A DNA stretch of 36,086 nucleotides from Syncephalis plumigaleata. Lineage: Eukaryota; Zoopagomycota; Zoopagomycetes; Zoopagales; Piptocephalidaceae. The notes beneath the pieces are model-generated. The model saw nothing but the letters and a program-made list of their open reading frames with translations. It was not told the DNA's origin and did not search any database. The position numbers and the translations under genes were made by a program. Every line of letters begins with the position of its first letter. Position 1 is the stretch's first letter. Of the stretch, positions 1 to 10,600 are shown piece after piece. Location of the stretch: contig JAIXMF010000121.1 in the NCBI GenBank assembly GCA_025201365.1, positions 1 to 36,086 on the forward strand, in the 5' to 3' direction.

Positions 1-47
1 TACCGCTAAGCCACCACCGAGCCCACCACCCGTCCTACCACCCACCT

Positions 48-744
48 CTTTTAGGAAGCTAAAGCTCTCGCTTATATCAACAAGCAAAGATGATCAAATG
101 CTGATCAAAGAGCTAACTAAGAAGTTCGTAAGGATGCGGTATTTGTGATGGCAACTGGTCAGCTCCTCACGCCAAACACCACGAGCCCATTCGTGTGTTG
201 GCTTTAGAAGACTTATACAACAACATTTCAAAGTCTTTCTAATTGATGAGCATAAGACCAGCAAGTGCTGTCCGAGTGCAAGAATCCCTCCCTCGAGACA
301 TACAAGCCAGTCGATAATCCTCGGCCCGATCAACGGAAAAAACGTCCTAAAGTTATTCGACATGGTCTCTTAAGGTAAGTACAATTTATTACACTTTGCT
401 ATTTATCATGATATATTAATTAATTATTTATTAGATGCACACATCGAAATTGTAAAGAGGCCATGAAGAATATCAAGGACAAGAAGGTTCAAGAGGGTAT
501 GATGGACACGGAGGACGAGAAGGTCGAGCTGGATAAAGACAACAAGCCAATTAAAAAATTCGAGTATCGTGTATGGAATCGGGATATGGCTGCATGTCTG
601 AACTTCATTCAGATTATCCGCAGTCTTTGTAAGGAAGACCGTATTCCAACACAATTCCAACGAAGTACCGTTCCTTCTAAACGTTCAAGCAATGATGAGC
701 AAGATCAAGAGGGAACCAAACAACAAAAAACAATTCATCCGTGA
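48..744 (+). pseudogene. Decayed Fanzor (TnpB-like) nuclease, C-terminal part, copy 1
   Basis: A remnant of the eukaryotic TnpB-like (Fanzor) RNA-guided nuclease family, read by joining frames. Recognisable pieces in order are a GNWSAPHAKHHEPIR block near 153-196, FKVFLIDEHKTSKCCP near 227-273, CKNPSLETYK from 279, HGLLR before an intron at 375-434, then RCTHRNCKE and WNRDMAACLNFIQI near 574-620. The Cys pairs fit the zinc ribbon that interrupts the RuvC domain, and the RD-x-A-x-x-N motif fits the final RuvC acidic motif. Frame changes are needed at about 130, 154, 197 and 275, so the gene is dead. The N-terminal half is absent or lies left of the window. Frames and motifs are seen directly; the family call rests on motif order and remembered conservation. 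An IS607-type TnpB-derived gene is the alternative. Confidence 0.68.
375..434 (+). other. Intron relic inside Fanzor copy 1
   Basis: It has a GTAAGT donor and a TTATTAG acceptor. Splicing joins HGLLR to CTHRNC in frame (phase 2), giving the zinc-ribbon pair RCTHRNC. The aligned position in copy 2 (about 3524) has lost the donor: AAGGTAAGT has become AATATGAGT. Confidence 0.6.
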
Positions 745-1715
745 TAGTTATCGCTATCTACACCCCAAAATACAGGGTAATTGTAAGTGTTAACATCATC
801 ATTATTTATTCGTAATAACAGAAGGCTAACTGCGCAAATTGGATGGAAAAAGCCTGTAGCATCGGCCAGTTACACCTCTAGTTCTTTGAAGTTTTTTGTT
901 CACTAATTTGCTGCGAGTGCAACACTAGTGTCGCTACGCTTTGCGTGTAGTGCATACTAGTAATCTATGTCGCTTATGCTATTATTGACGAGTGCGTTTT
1001 GTACGAGTTAGTAATGGCTACTCGCCTTCCCAACAGTGATAGAGCAAATATTAGCGAGTCCATAGTACGTGAAACGCTCGTGTCTTTTTGTAAAGACATC
1101 CTCGCGTGTCATGCCTCCAATGATCGCAACATTCATTCGTAATCATATATAAAAATATTGTCAATTTGAATAAGAAAAACCTCATTGTTTTATCGCGTAT
1201 TCGTACATCAAACTACATGGGTTCTTCCAACCAATTAACAATGTTAGGCTTTAACTTTTGCTGTTTATTAATAAATAGATTAACACCATTATTGCATTGC
1301 TATTATTATTGAGTAGTTGTCATGGCTCTAGCAGTTGAGGGAGATGTTAATGATCGCTATATCATATATTACAATAGTTCTAACAAGCTATGATGAATTG
1401 ACAGCAACATTTAGTAAAGGACAGTATGGATGCTTATTTTATTCAGTGCATTGTTATAATGGCATTAAAGAGGATTCAGATAGCAATCTTCAACCAAGCA
1501 GAATGAAATGATGCCCTAGTACATGCGCTATCGAGCAACGTCCTCTATGCATTGAGAAGCATTCATCAGTTTGTACAGTTTGATGCCTCAATTGCTACTA
1601 TAGCTGATTATTCGATTAATCATCCAGTTCATAGAAAGTATTAGCATGTGTTATGATTTAATGATGTATAAACACTACTCTCATTGACTAATATAGTATG
1701 ATTTATTGATGCTTG
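745..1715. other. Intergenic AT-rich region, no confident gene
   Basis: This stretch lies between the first Fanzor relic and the 3' end of the F-box-like gene. The first ~80 bp still resemble the 3' flank of the second relic (shared AGAAGGCTAACTGCG-like segment near 821), so the duplicated unit extends past the coding part. Beyond that I see only a 42-codon ORF at 1014-1142 (MATRLPNSDRANISESIVRE start) without recognisable similarity. Confidence 0.5.
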
Positions 1716-3356
1716 TTATAGTTCACCGTATTCATGTATAATTTCCACATGACTGTCAAATGGACTATATATCGTACCAGCCATTGTATCAATCTCCAAA
1801 TACCCGCGTGTACTTGATGCTTCCATTTGGCGTATTATTTCTTTTGTAGTGATGTCTACAAGCAATCGACTGTATAGACGCTTACGAGCTTTTACAATAA
1901 ACATATATAAATATCCAATGATATGTCTGATGAAAACTGTATCTGGTATTTGTAATACTTGATCATCATTGTAGGATAAGTCTGTCCATACTTTTCTTGG
2001 TTTGAAATTAAACATTAAATATCTGCATCCAATCCTTAACAATGGGATAGGCATATGTTGCCTAGATGTAGTGTAGCAATGACGTGGAGTATGGCTTTGA
2101 TCACTAGATGTTACGCTATGGATTATGCATGGATAATAATCAGAATGACCAAATAATCCAATTATCATATGCGAATTGCATGGATTACGAGCAAGATGCA
2201 TTGACGTAGCCATTACCCCTTCAGGCAGTTCAAACGAGCCATTTCGCAATTGTACAACAGGATTGTTGCTCGAGAACTGATATAATGCCCATTCAATACG
2301 ATCTGTATAATCATCTTTGACTAGTCTTGCCGTGTATACTACTGCTGTATCATTGGTTGTTTTATAGAAACGAATCGCATGCCATGTATCATCGATGCTT
2401 CCTGGACACATGATACTGTTATCTATATCGAATACCATTATACCAACTGAATGTATTGATAATTATTACTTGTTACATTACATCATGGTACAATTATCAC
2501 ACTTACTTATACAAACTGGTGAATCGTGGAATAAATCCTCTCTCTCATACACTAATAGTATCCATTTCCCTTCGACTGTCATCATTTCATATGGTATTGG
2601 GATATTGAATGTAGTGAACACGCCACCATGCTTGCGAGTAAGTATTTTTACAGTATAGTGGGTATCACTCTCGAATATATCAGGACGTACAGCTATGTAA
2701 TGGTCGCCCGCAATATAAATACACTGAGCATCAGTACCGCTACCCAGAGAAAGAAAGTTTGACGATGTGGATAACGTACTGTTATACACTGTATTGTTGC
2801 TTGATCTAAGATTTGAATGTGGCAAATATTCTAAAATATAATTATGCCCTGGCGTTTCGTCTGAGCGATCTTGATGTATGGTGACTAAACTATTATACTC
2901 GGTTCCTACACTATAACATGATCCATTCTTGTCCGGTTCCATATTGATGTACGTGGTCTTGCATCGTCCAAATCGCCAATTATTCTCGGTGCTCACTCGT
3001 CGACGATATGTGTTGTACCAGTCCACGTTCTCTAGTAGATCGGCTCGTTTATCCGATGTACATGGATTGTTGACATCCGTGCGTACACACCACAATACGA
3101 AATCCATTTCTTCAGCATAATAGGTTCCTGATAGGAAATCCCTATGGTATAGTGCTTGCCATAATGCTCTATCATTTCGAATACTGCTTCTTAACGAGCG
3201 ACAACATGCTGATAAACGCAATAATTCGATATGATCAAGTTGACTACGGAAGGCACGCTGGTCATGAAATGGAAGAGTATTCAGACAAACTAGTAATCTA
3301 CAAGACGAGTTGGGATTACTCGATATTTCAGTAGTAGTAGTAGTAGTAGTAGACAT
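1716..3356 (-). CDS. F-box-like protein, two exons
   Basis: Exons are complement(1716..2446, 2507..3356), encoding 526 residues. The 60-nt intron has a GTAAGTGTG donor and TTCAG acceptor (phase 1); splicing reads DSPVCI-I-GIMVFDIDN without a break. Residues about 35-70 (LDHIELLRLSACCRSLRSSI then ALWQALYHRDF) resemble an F-box, whose known role is to bind Skp1 in SCF ubiquitin ligases. The rest has alternating beta-strand-like hydrophobic stretches (YIAGDHYIAVRP, TVKILTRKHGGVF) that could be a repeat or propeller substrate domain, but I cannot assign one. The N-terminus is a Thr run encoded by a (TAG)n minus-strand triplet repeat. The gene sits between two same-direction Fanzor relics. Gene reality is likely; the F-box call is moderate. 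Confidence 0.68.
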
Positions 3357-3454
3357 AGTGGAGTGGAATAAGAAAGGCGATATGGGATAGAGTAATACAA
3401 TGATGTTATTTTAATCAAGAATACATAAATAAATCATACACAAGCGTAGATAAC

Positions 3455-3845
3455 AATGAAGCATGGTGTTCAAGTATTTCTAATTGACGAGATATCCTAT
3501 TGTCACTTGTCATGCCTTCTTAATATGAGTACAATTTATAACAATATACTAATTCATTATACTGTTAGATGCACACATCAGAATTGTAAAGATGACATGA
3601 AAGGTAAAGGATTCGAGTATCGTGTATGGAAACGGGATATGGCAGCATGTCTGAATGTTATTCAGATTATTCTCAGTCTTTGCAATGGAAACGGTGTTCC
3701 AACACAACTACATCAAAGTGCCATTACTTCTAAACATTCAAGAAATGAAGGACAACAAGAAACAACTTATTCGAGATTGTTATCGCTTTCACATCTAAAT
3801 ACGTATTATCATAGCTATTATTTATTAGTAGAAACAAAAGGCTAG
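3455..3845 (+). pseudogene. Decayed Fanzor (TnpB-like) remnant, copy 2
   Basis: A second, shorter remnant of the same family as the one at 48-744, in the same direction. It reads HGVQVFLIDE near 3464-3493, then jumps to RCTHQNCKD (about 3567) and FEYRVWKRDMAACLNVIQII (about 3611-3670). Compared with copy 1 it lacks the block between LIDE and HGLLR, which holds the first zinc-ribbon Cys pair, and the linker between the second Cys pair and the RuvC motif. The former intron donor is mutated so the intron is read through. Similarity to copy 1 continues to about 3845. It cannot encode a working nuclease. Confidence 0.65.
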
Positions 3846-4108
3846 CTGCGTTAATCAGGAGGTATATCCTTGTATATGAAATAGGTTTATAATATTTGTT
3901 AGTTATCACTACTTTAATATTCCAATAGATTCAAGTGTTATTTTGTTGTAATATTTATCGTTGTTAATGATGACAATGATGTTTTTTAAGCATTACTATT
4001 ACTACTAACATTGCGATTACTATTACGAACTACAACTAATGGGAATGATAGGGAAAATCAATGTTCTTGTTGATGTTGATGTAATCATACTTGGTTTCAT
4101 TTGTAAAT

Positions 4109-5880
4109 TTAGAAAAACTCGTCAGAATCATATTCCATTTGTTCAAAGTTAACCTTGTAGCGTAGTAGACCACCGATACCACCGAATCCCTTTACGAATT
4201 GCGCGCCTTCTTGCGATCTGTTCGTGACAAACTCGAGTGCAGTACCGAATTCCTTGTAGTGCTCGGTGAACCATTCCAGCAATTGCATTTTATCGACCAC
4301 TTCCATCTCCTGGCCAGTGCTTGGATCCATAAATAATTCACGATTCTTTTCTTGTTCCGGTGTCAAATGAAGCACTGTCTCCTCTGTTGATATCATTCGC
4401 ATCATTAATAATCGAGTATATTTTACCAATTGATAATCGATATAGAAGGAAACTTACCGCCTGCTTGATTTTTAAGTACAATACGGCTCATATCAAGATT
4501 CTCGAAGATGATCAATGTATGAACAGCACCCAGATCCAATGCCTATATAGAGGGGCAGTTATTACTATTGCTACAATGGGTTGTGTATTCTATCAATGTC
4601 CTACCTTAAGCGTGTCATCAATACCAAAGCAGTATTTGCCAGTATCAAGGGAGATCTCGTCAAAGTATTGTTGAATCAACTTCTTTTCTTGTACGAATTT
4701 CACATTGGATAACACTTCGCCACTTAGTTCAATGGCCTATATCATCATACATGACGCATAGAATTGTTAATATACAACAATAATAGTAATCAATCCTATT
4801 TACCTGATTGAATCCGTTTTCACCACCATATGAGACATCCACTAGTTTGAGCACCTTTGCTTGTAGACGACCGTCAAATACATCGGAGGTACTTAGCACT
4901 GACTTGAAATCGGCAGAACCTGCCAGGATCAAACCGGTGACATTGACCTTATCCTGAGTGATGAAGCATTGAACGGCAATTTCCGCCACCTTTCTAACGT
5001 AGTTGTGTCGACTTTCCTCACGTAAACGAGCGAAACGTAAAGCGGACTGACCACCACGGCCTGTATACATCATACATGGAATGGATCAGCAATCATGATA
5101 TTCGCGATAGCTAGTCATCATCACCACTTACCGTGCTTCTTTGGCAATTCCACGCTCAACTTGTGCAATATCTCACGAGTGTTACCGCTTAGTGTGCCGA
5201 ATAGCGTACCATTACCATCCATGACAATGAAACCGAAACGAGAATCGGATTCCAACAGTTCAGCAAGTGCTTCAGTATGGAATTTATTGTCACATAGATA
5301 CAATGACGTGTTGATCGGTCGGAATGGTTCAAATGATATGTTGACCTTTTTCTCCTTGCCTTCATCCGTGATAATCGTACCACAATAAACTACTAGACCA
5401 TTGGGTGGCACTATATGTATATAGAAATAAAGAGAAATCAATACAAGATTAAACATACGCGTAATAGTAGTAATAACAAAACATCATCTTACCCTTGGTG
5501 TACAGCTTCAATCGCTGTTGCGTCGAAGTAATAGCCGATAATACAGACAATCGATTGACACGACTTTTAATATTGGAAGCAGTACCGTATTCATCGGCCA
5601 ACATACGTGTAACACGATTGATCTGATCTTTAGGTGGAATGATCAACGAAATCATGGAGGTGCCAGCACTAGAATGCATAGTGTTGTCGTCAGTAACTGC
5701 TATTCCCTACTCTCCAGATAGATTGACAAGTATTGACAAGTATGCATATCTCTCTCTCTCTCTTTCTCTTGCCTGCTAGACTTACCCGCGAGCAGCCTGT
5801 AGACTCTTGATGAGTCGCTTAATCTTCCACATCTCGACATTTTTATCGGTGCCATTAGCATCTGCTCCTTGTGAACTCAT
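4109..5880 (-). CDS. SUP45: Eukaryotic peptide chain release factor 1 (eRF1)
   Basis: Exons are complement(4109..4383, 4458..4542, 4605..4736, 4804..5060, 5132..5410, 5493..5668, 5786..5880), giving 432 residues, close to the 435-440 usual for the family. The start [20 protein letters not shown] fits eRF1 N-termini. eRF1 recognises all three stop codons in the ribosomal A site and triggers peptidyl-tRNA hydrolysis with eRF3. Diagnostic elements are present: NIKS at 64-67 and YxCxxxF at 128-134 (stop-codon decoding, N domain), GGQ at 186-188 (hydrolysis, M domain), and the acidic C-terminal tail YDSDEFF that belongs to the eRF3-binding domain. All junctions are GT-AG and keep frame. Complete decoding motifs agree with TAA, TAG and TGA all being used as stops in this window. 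Confidence 0.97.
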
Positions 5881-6276
5881 AGTGACAAGATACTAGCTGT
5901 ATAAATAATAGAATAGTAGTAGTAGTACTAGTACTAGATGGTGGTTCTACCAGTAGCTGAATAAGAGTAAGAGAGGCAGAAAAGAGGAAGAAAAAAGAAG
6001 AAATAATAAATGGCTTATCGTTTCTCAGTAACACTCAATTGGTACACACTAGTATAGTTATATCGTCTGCGTATACACTATAACAAGAATCCAAAGAGTG
6101 GAAAAGAAAGAGAAAATTCGTGTGTGTGTGTGTGTGTGTGTGTGTGCATGTGTATATGCGATATTTTATACGATTTACTAGATCAGTATTTATAATGCAG
6201 ATTCCTTTCAAATCTCACTTATTGCTTTCTCTTTATTTTATGCATTACAATCATATGTCATAGAATATCGTCATGA
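5881..6276. other. eRF1 upstream region with (TG)13 microsatellite
   Basis: This spacer lies between the 3' end of the TIP41-like gene and the eRF1 start, both on the minus strand. It holds a perfect (TG)13 run at 6121-6146. On the minus strand there is a TATAAAATA-like element (plus 6163-6173), about 285 bp upstream of the eRF1 start. No ORF of interest. Confidence 0.45.
6121..6146. repeat. (TG)13 dinucleotide microsatellite
   Basis: Thirteen uninterrupted TG units in the spacer upstream of eRF1. Confidence 0.95.
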
Positions 6277-7464
6277 TTACATCATGGCCGTCGGCGTTGT
6301 CGCTATCGTTATAACATCTGTTTGACTTTGTAATGGTGATGGCAACACGGTTGATACCCAGTCAGCATCGGTTAACGCGCTTTGATCTTTCCATTGAGGT
6401 ATTTTCTAATACAAATAGATTAATAAACAAGTTTACTCCTGTTCATTCATTCATTCACTTACTGCTGCTACAATGGCATATCGATCTTCACGTATGCTAT
6501 ATTCGCGTAACACCACGTTATCCTCAAATGAATGATATACACGAGTCTCGTTCATACGAAGTAGTACGCCATCCACTCGCATAAAGAATCGTTGTAGAAT
6601 GAAGAAACCAGATGGCATGACTCGCTATCAAATTGTATATAGTTAATTATTACTGCATCTAAATAAATCATTATGAGCACTTACTACTTTGACATCAAGC
6701 ATTGCAGTACCATTGTCGGCCAGTTCATCTTCAAATAGAATTACTTGATCAAAGAAATGAATGGGCTCACGTTGCTTCAATCGTTCATAGTCGATACGAT
6801 GTGTTGTACTCGGTGTAAACTATAGATACATCAAGTAACTTGCTACTTAATACACTGATGAATATACATCATCATTGTCATCACCAAATTACCTCATAAG
6901 ATGTTGGAGTAATGGTACCGCGATAGTCTGTAGAGTATGTCCAATCGTACGGTTTAACCGATTGTATATCCTCTTCCAAATCACTATCATAATAGTTAAT
7001 AAATGATCGATCATCAATGAATAGATGATTGCTTACTGTGCTTTATTCCAGTCTTCTGCGTAGGCCACCTGAACACTAGTGGCAGCCTCCTTACTCTTAC
7101 TTACATGACGTAACGCGTCCAATGCACAGAATTTGAGTTGGAATCCCGTTTTAGTATGTTCAACAGTAAGATAGTTATGTCCAAATATCATTTCAGGCAT
7201 TGGTAGTTCTAGTTCTGCTTCCGCTCTATTAGAATAGTTACTCGCATAATTAGACAAGTACAGAATAGAGCAAGTCTAGTTAATAAAGGCTTATTACCGG
7301 TGAATCTCATCGGAATTGAGTATTGGTCGTTTACACGTTGTAATTCGCCAATCGTGTATTTCTATACTACGCAATGGTGGTTCCTCAACAATACGAGGAG
7401 TCGCTGCAGCTGCAGCAGGTGAACTACTAGCACTACCTGGACGCTTTAACGGTGTCTGGAACAT
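6277..7464 (-). CDS. TIP41: TIP41-like PP2A/TOR pathway regulator
   Basis: Exons are complement(6277..6405, 6463..6624, 6685..6819, 6893..6983, 7037..7225, 7298..7464), 290 residues, all GT-AG introns of 53-73 nt. In yeast, Tip41 binds Tap42 and type 2A phosphatases and acts in TOR signalling; the human homologue is TIPRL. Hallmarks seen are IEIHDWRITTCKRPILNSDE, LPMPEMIFGHNYL, LDALRHV, KPYDWTYSTDYRGT, IHFFDQVILFEDELADNG, then VMPSGFFILQRFFMRVDGVL and the aromatic RVYHSFE block. Length and domain order match the family. The N-terminal 25 residues (Ala/Ser/Pro-rich) are not conserved. The ATG at 7464 is the start that leads straight into this reading frame. Confidence 0.95.
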
Positions 7465-7644
7465 AATAGTAAGACTAGAGAGAAAGAGAGTAGTAGCAAC
7501 TCGATATATATATATATATATATTACTGCGTGAAGAATGAAAATGATAACAATCAAGTAAACAAAATGAATAATAGTAATAAAAATGACACATGTTTATC
7601 ATTTGAATGAATGAAGATTAATTAATTAGAAATGCCATCGTCGT

Positions 7645-10600
7645 CTAATTTTGACCATCTGATGCTTTACGTCGTTCCATACGTCGTCTAGCTGATCCTC
7701 GTAATGAACCTGCTGACGTCGAGTCTATATCGTCGAATCCTGCCGCGCTCACTTCCTTTAACAATTCGCGTGTTCGTATAGACACGGATATGCGACGAGA
7801 AGCAGCATCATTATTGCCGACTTGTAATGTGTTGCCACTCTTATTAGAATTACTGCCACTACCACTAGTGCTGGTGGTGTTGACTCCTCGGACACCTCGT
7901 TTCCGTTTCGATGCCTCAGAATCACTGCCTTTACGTAAGGATTCGAGTAAGGAATCCATAACACCTTTATCATCATTCGTATCTAATAAGAATAATATTA
8001 GTATCATGTAATAAAACATCTAATGAATAGAGGGGACACCTACCGTCTTTAGCATCTTTGTCTTGTTGAGCACGTTGTGCCAATTGTTGTGCTCGTTCCT
8101 CTTCCGCTTTCTTACGTCGTTCCATACGCTCATCCCTCTCCATTTTGTCTTGATTCTCACGTTGTACACGCTACACTAAGCATTAGACATGCTATTCTGC
8201 ATGAATAATCGTGTTCACCCACCTTGAATGATAGTATAAATGTATGGAAGATGTTAAAGTACTCGTGGGGTGACATCGTATTAGGATCCTCGCCATACAG
8301 TGTTACCGCACGCTCATAGATTTCTTTCATTTCTTGATAGCGTTGATCCAATGCCTCAAATCGAGCCTTGGCTGTTTCTATGAAATTGTAAACATATCGG
8401 TTAAGGTATACATTCTAGTGATGAGTTTTAGACAACAAGTAACATAAAGGATATCTTCATCACAGTGCCAAAGGCATCCTCAGGTGATTTACTCTTCTTG
8501 CCCTTGTAATGAGTGTCTAATTCCGTTATAATCTCCGAGATACGCACTTTCATCTCATTATACTCGAGATTCAATTCCGTAAATGCCACTATTATCAACA
8601 GATTAGCTATTCTATTTCTACTTATTCAATCGATGCTTACCTTGACGTGCATCAGATAGTGACGCTAATTCATCCATAAATGATAATAAATCAGGGAATT
8701 TATTCTCAAGTACAGTAGCCAAAAAGTGTAACAATGTCGTAGAACCATCTTCAGCTTTCGTGTCGATCAACTAGTAGTTACAATAGACAACAACAACAAT
8801 AATGATTAATATATTGTATATCAATGCTATTCAACATTACTTACTCGATTAATACTTTGAATCTTAATGGCTTGTGCATTACCACGGAATCCTTGACCAT
8901 TCATGTAGTTACCCATCATTAGAATAACTTCAAGAATCTTGGGGAATGATCGACTGTTTTGCAGATCAGTTGCAGCACGATGTACTGCCTCCACAGCCTA
9001 TATTACATATATATATATGTGTGTGTTATTAGTAAATACGCAATTAATGCTATGTAAATACGTACATTATCAACATCAATAAATCGTTCTTCAAATGTTT
9101 TACGGAAGTTCATTGCTTGTAAACGTTGTTCATATCGATCAATTTGTATAATCTATAAGAATGATTAATAACAAAGTAATCATAATACAGTGTTAAATAT
9201 TACTTACCTCAATCATAAATGCATCTGCACGAGCTAGTCCACTAGTATCATCTGTGTACTTGGCAAGTGCCACACGCTATAATACATATTATTGTTACTA
9301 CTCAATATATTATAATGTACAAGCAACACTTACTTCTTCCGCTGTAGGTGTAAATGTAGCCAATTGACGAAGTAATGGTTCAGTTAACATTTCATGATCA
9401 ACTGATAGGATTGCCTGTCGAATTTCTGTATTTGAGTATTGCTTAAGACGACTTAATACAATATCTTTATATATGTCATAAATACTTGTTAATGATCGAT
9501 GCTTATAGTTATATAAACAACACTTACTGATATTCTGACTGCGTTGTGAATCCAATACAGATATCAGTTTGACTTCTTCCTGTACCTTTTCCGCTATTAC
9601 ATGAACAACTCATTAGTTTGATTGCAAGTGTATGTTCATAGAATGCTTACGTTTTGGTTTACGCTCGAATACCTTGGCACTGAACATATCCTCGATCTGG
9701 TCAAAGATACCTTCATCGCCAAACACCTTACTGAACATTTCCTCATCTAATTCACGTCGCTCCATTTCACGTGCCCAAATGGTTTCCTTGAATGCATGGC
9801 CAGCCAGTTTATCCCATTGAAGTGGTTTGAGTTTGCCACGAGCTGTATATTTGGATTCCTTGGCAGGTATGATGCCTATAATAGCATGATGTTAGTTTAT
9901 ACGTATATACACACTATTATTATTAGATACTTGCCAGTAGCCATCTTTGGTGCTGATGGTGGTGGAGGTACATTTGAACCAAATGGAGGAGGAGGAGGTG
10001 GCGGTGGCGGTGGAGGTCCCGTCGAAGAAGATGGTGTACCTGGAAGTGGCGGTGGAGGTGGCGGTGGAGGTCCTGTCGAGGATGGTGTACCTGGAAGTGG
10101 AGGAGGGGGAGGAGGAGGAGGCGGCGGCGGTGGAGGAGGAGGTCCTGCTGAAGCAGGTGATACACCAGTAGAAGCTGTACCAGGGAAAGGAGGTGGAAGT
10201 GGAGGTGGCGGTGGAGGGGGTGGCAGAGGTATAGCTGTATCCTTTGTATCTACTACTGCAGGTTTCTCCACCGGTAAGCTTGTTGTATCTGGCGTGGCCT
10301 CCACTGGACTAGACACCACCACATTTTCGGATTCTTTCTCATCGTCACTCTCCTCATCCTTACGCTTTTGACGAATCGATTCCATTAATGCCTCGCGTAA
10401 TGGTTTCGACGAGGACATTTGCGTCTCCTTAATATCACTAAATGAAATGGTCTGACGTTTACTCGGCGGTACTGGCAATGGTTTCATAGAGCCACTACTG
10501 TTACGTCTATGAGATGATGTGGCATCATCAGTCGGTGATGTAGGCGATGTAGGCGATGCTAAACCATTACTATCGAATTCCGTAATAACTGCTTGCAATG

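Noticed and set aside
745-1715. Guide (omega-type) RNA or transposon ends next to the Fanzor relic
   Set aside because: The flank shared with copy 2 is short and decayed; I could not define a terminal repeat, target-site duplication or structured RNA.
5095-5388. Plus-strand ORF across eRF1 exon 3
   Set aside because: It is a shadow of conserved eRF1 coding sequence on the other strand.
8378-8454. AT-AG reading of the formin minor-type intron (ending at the CATAG 10 nt downstream)
   Set aside because: It shifts the FH2 frame and meets an early stop, whereas AT-AC keeps NFIETAKARFEALD.
9796-10371. Plus-strand ORF rich in glycine
   Set aside because: It is the antisense of the formin FH1 poly-proline tract (CCN codons read as NGG/GGN), with no start context or motif.
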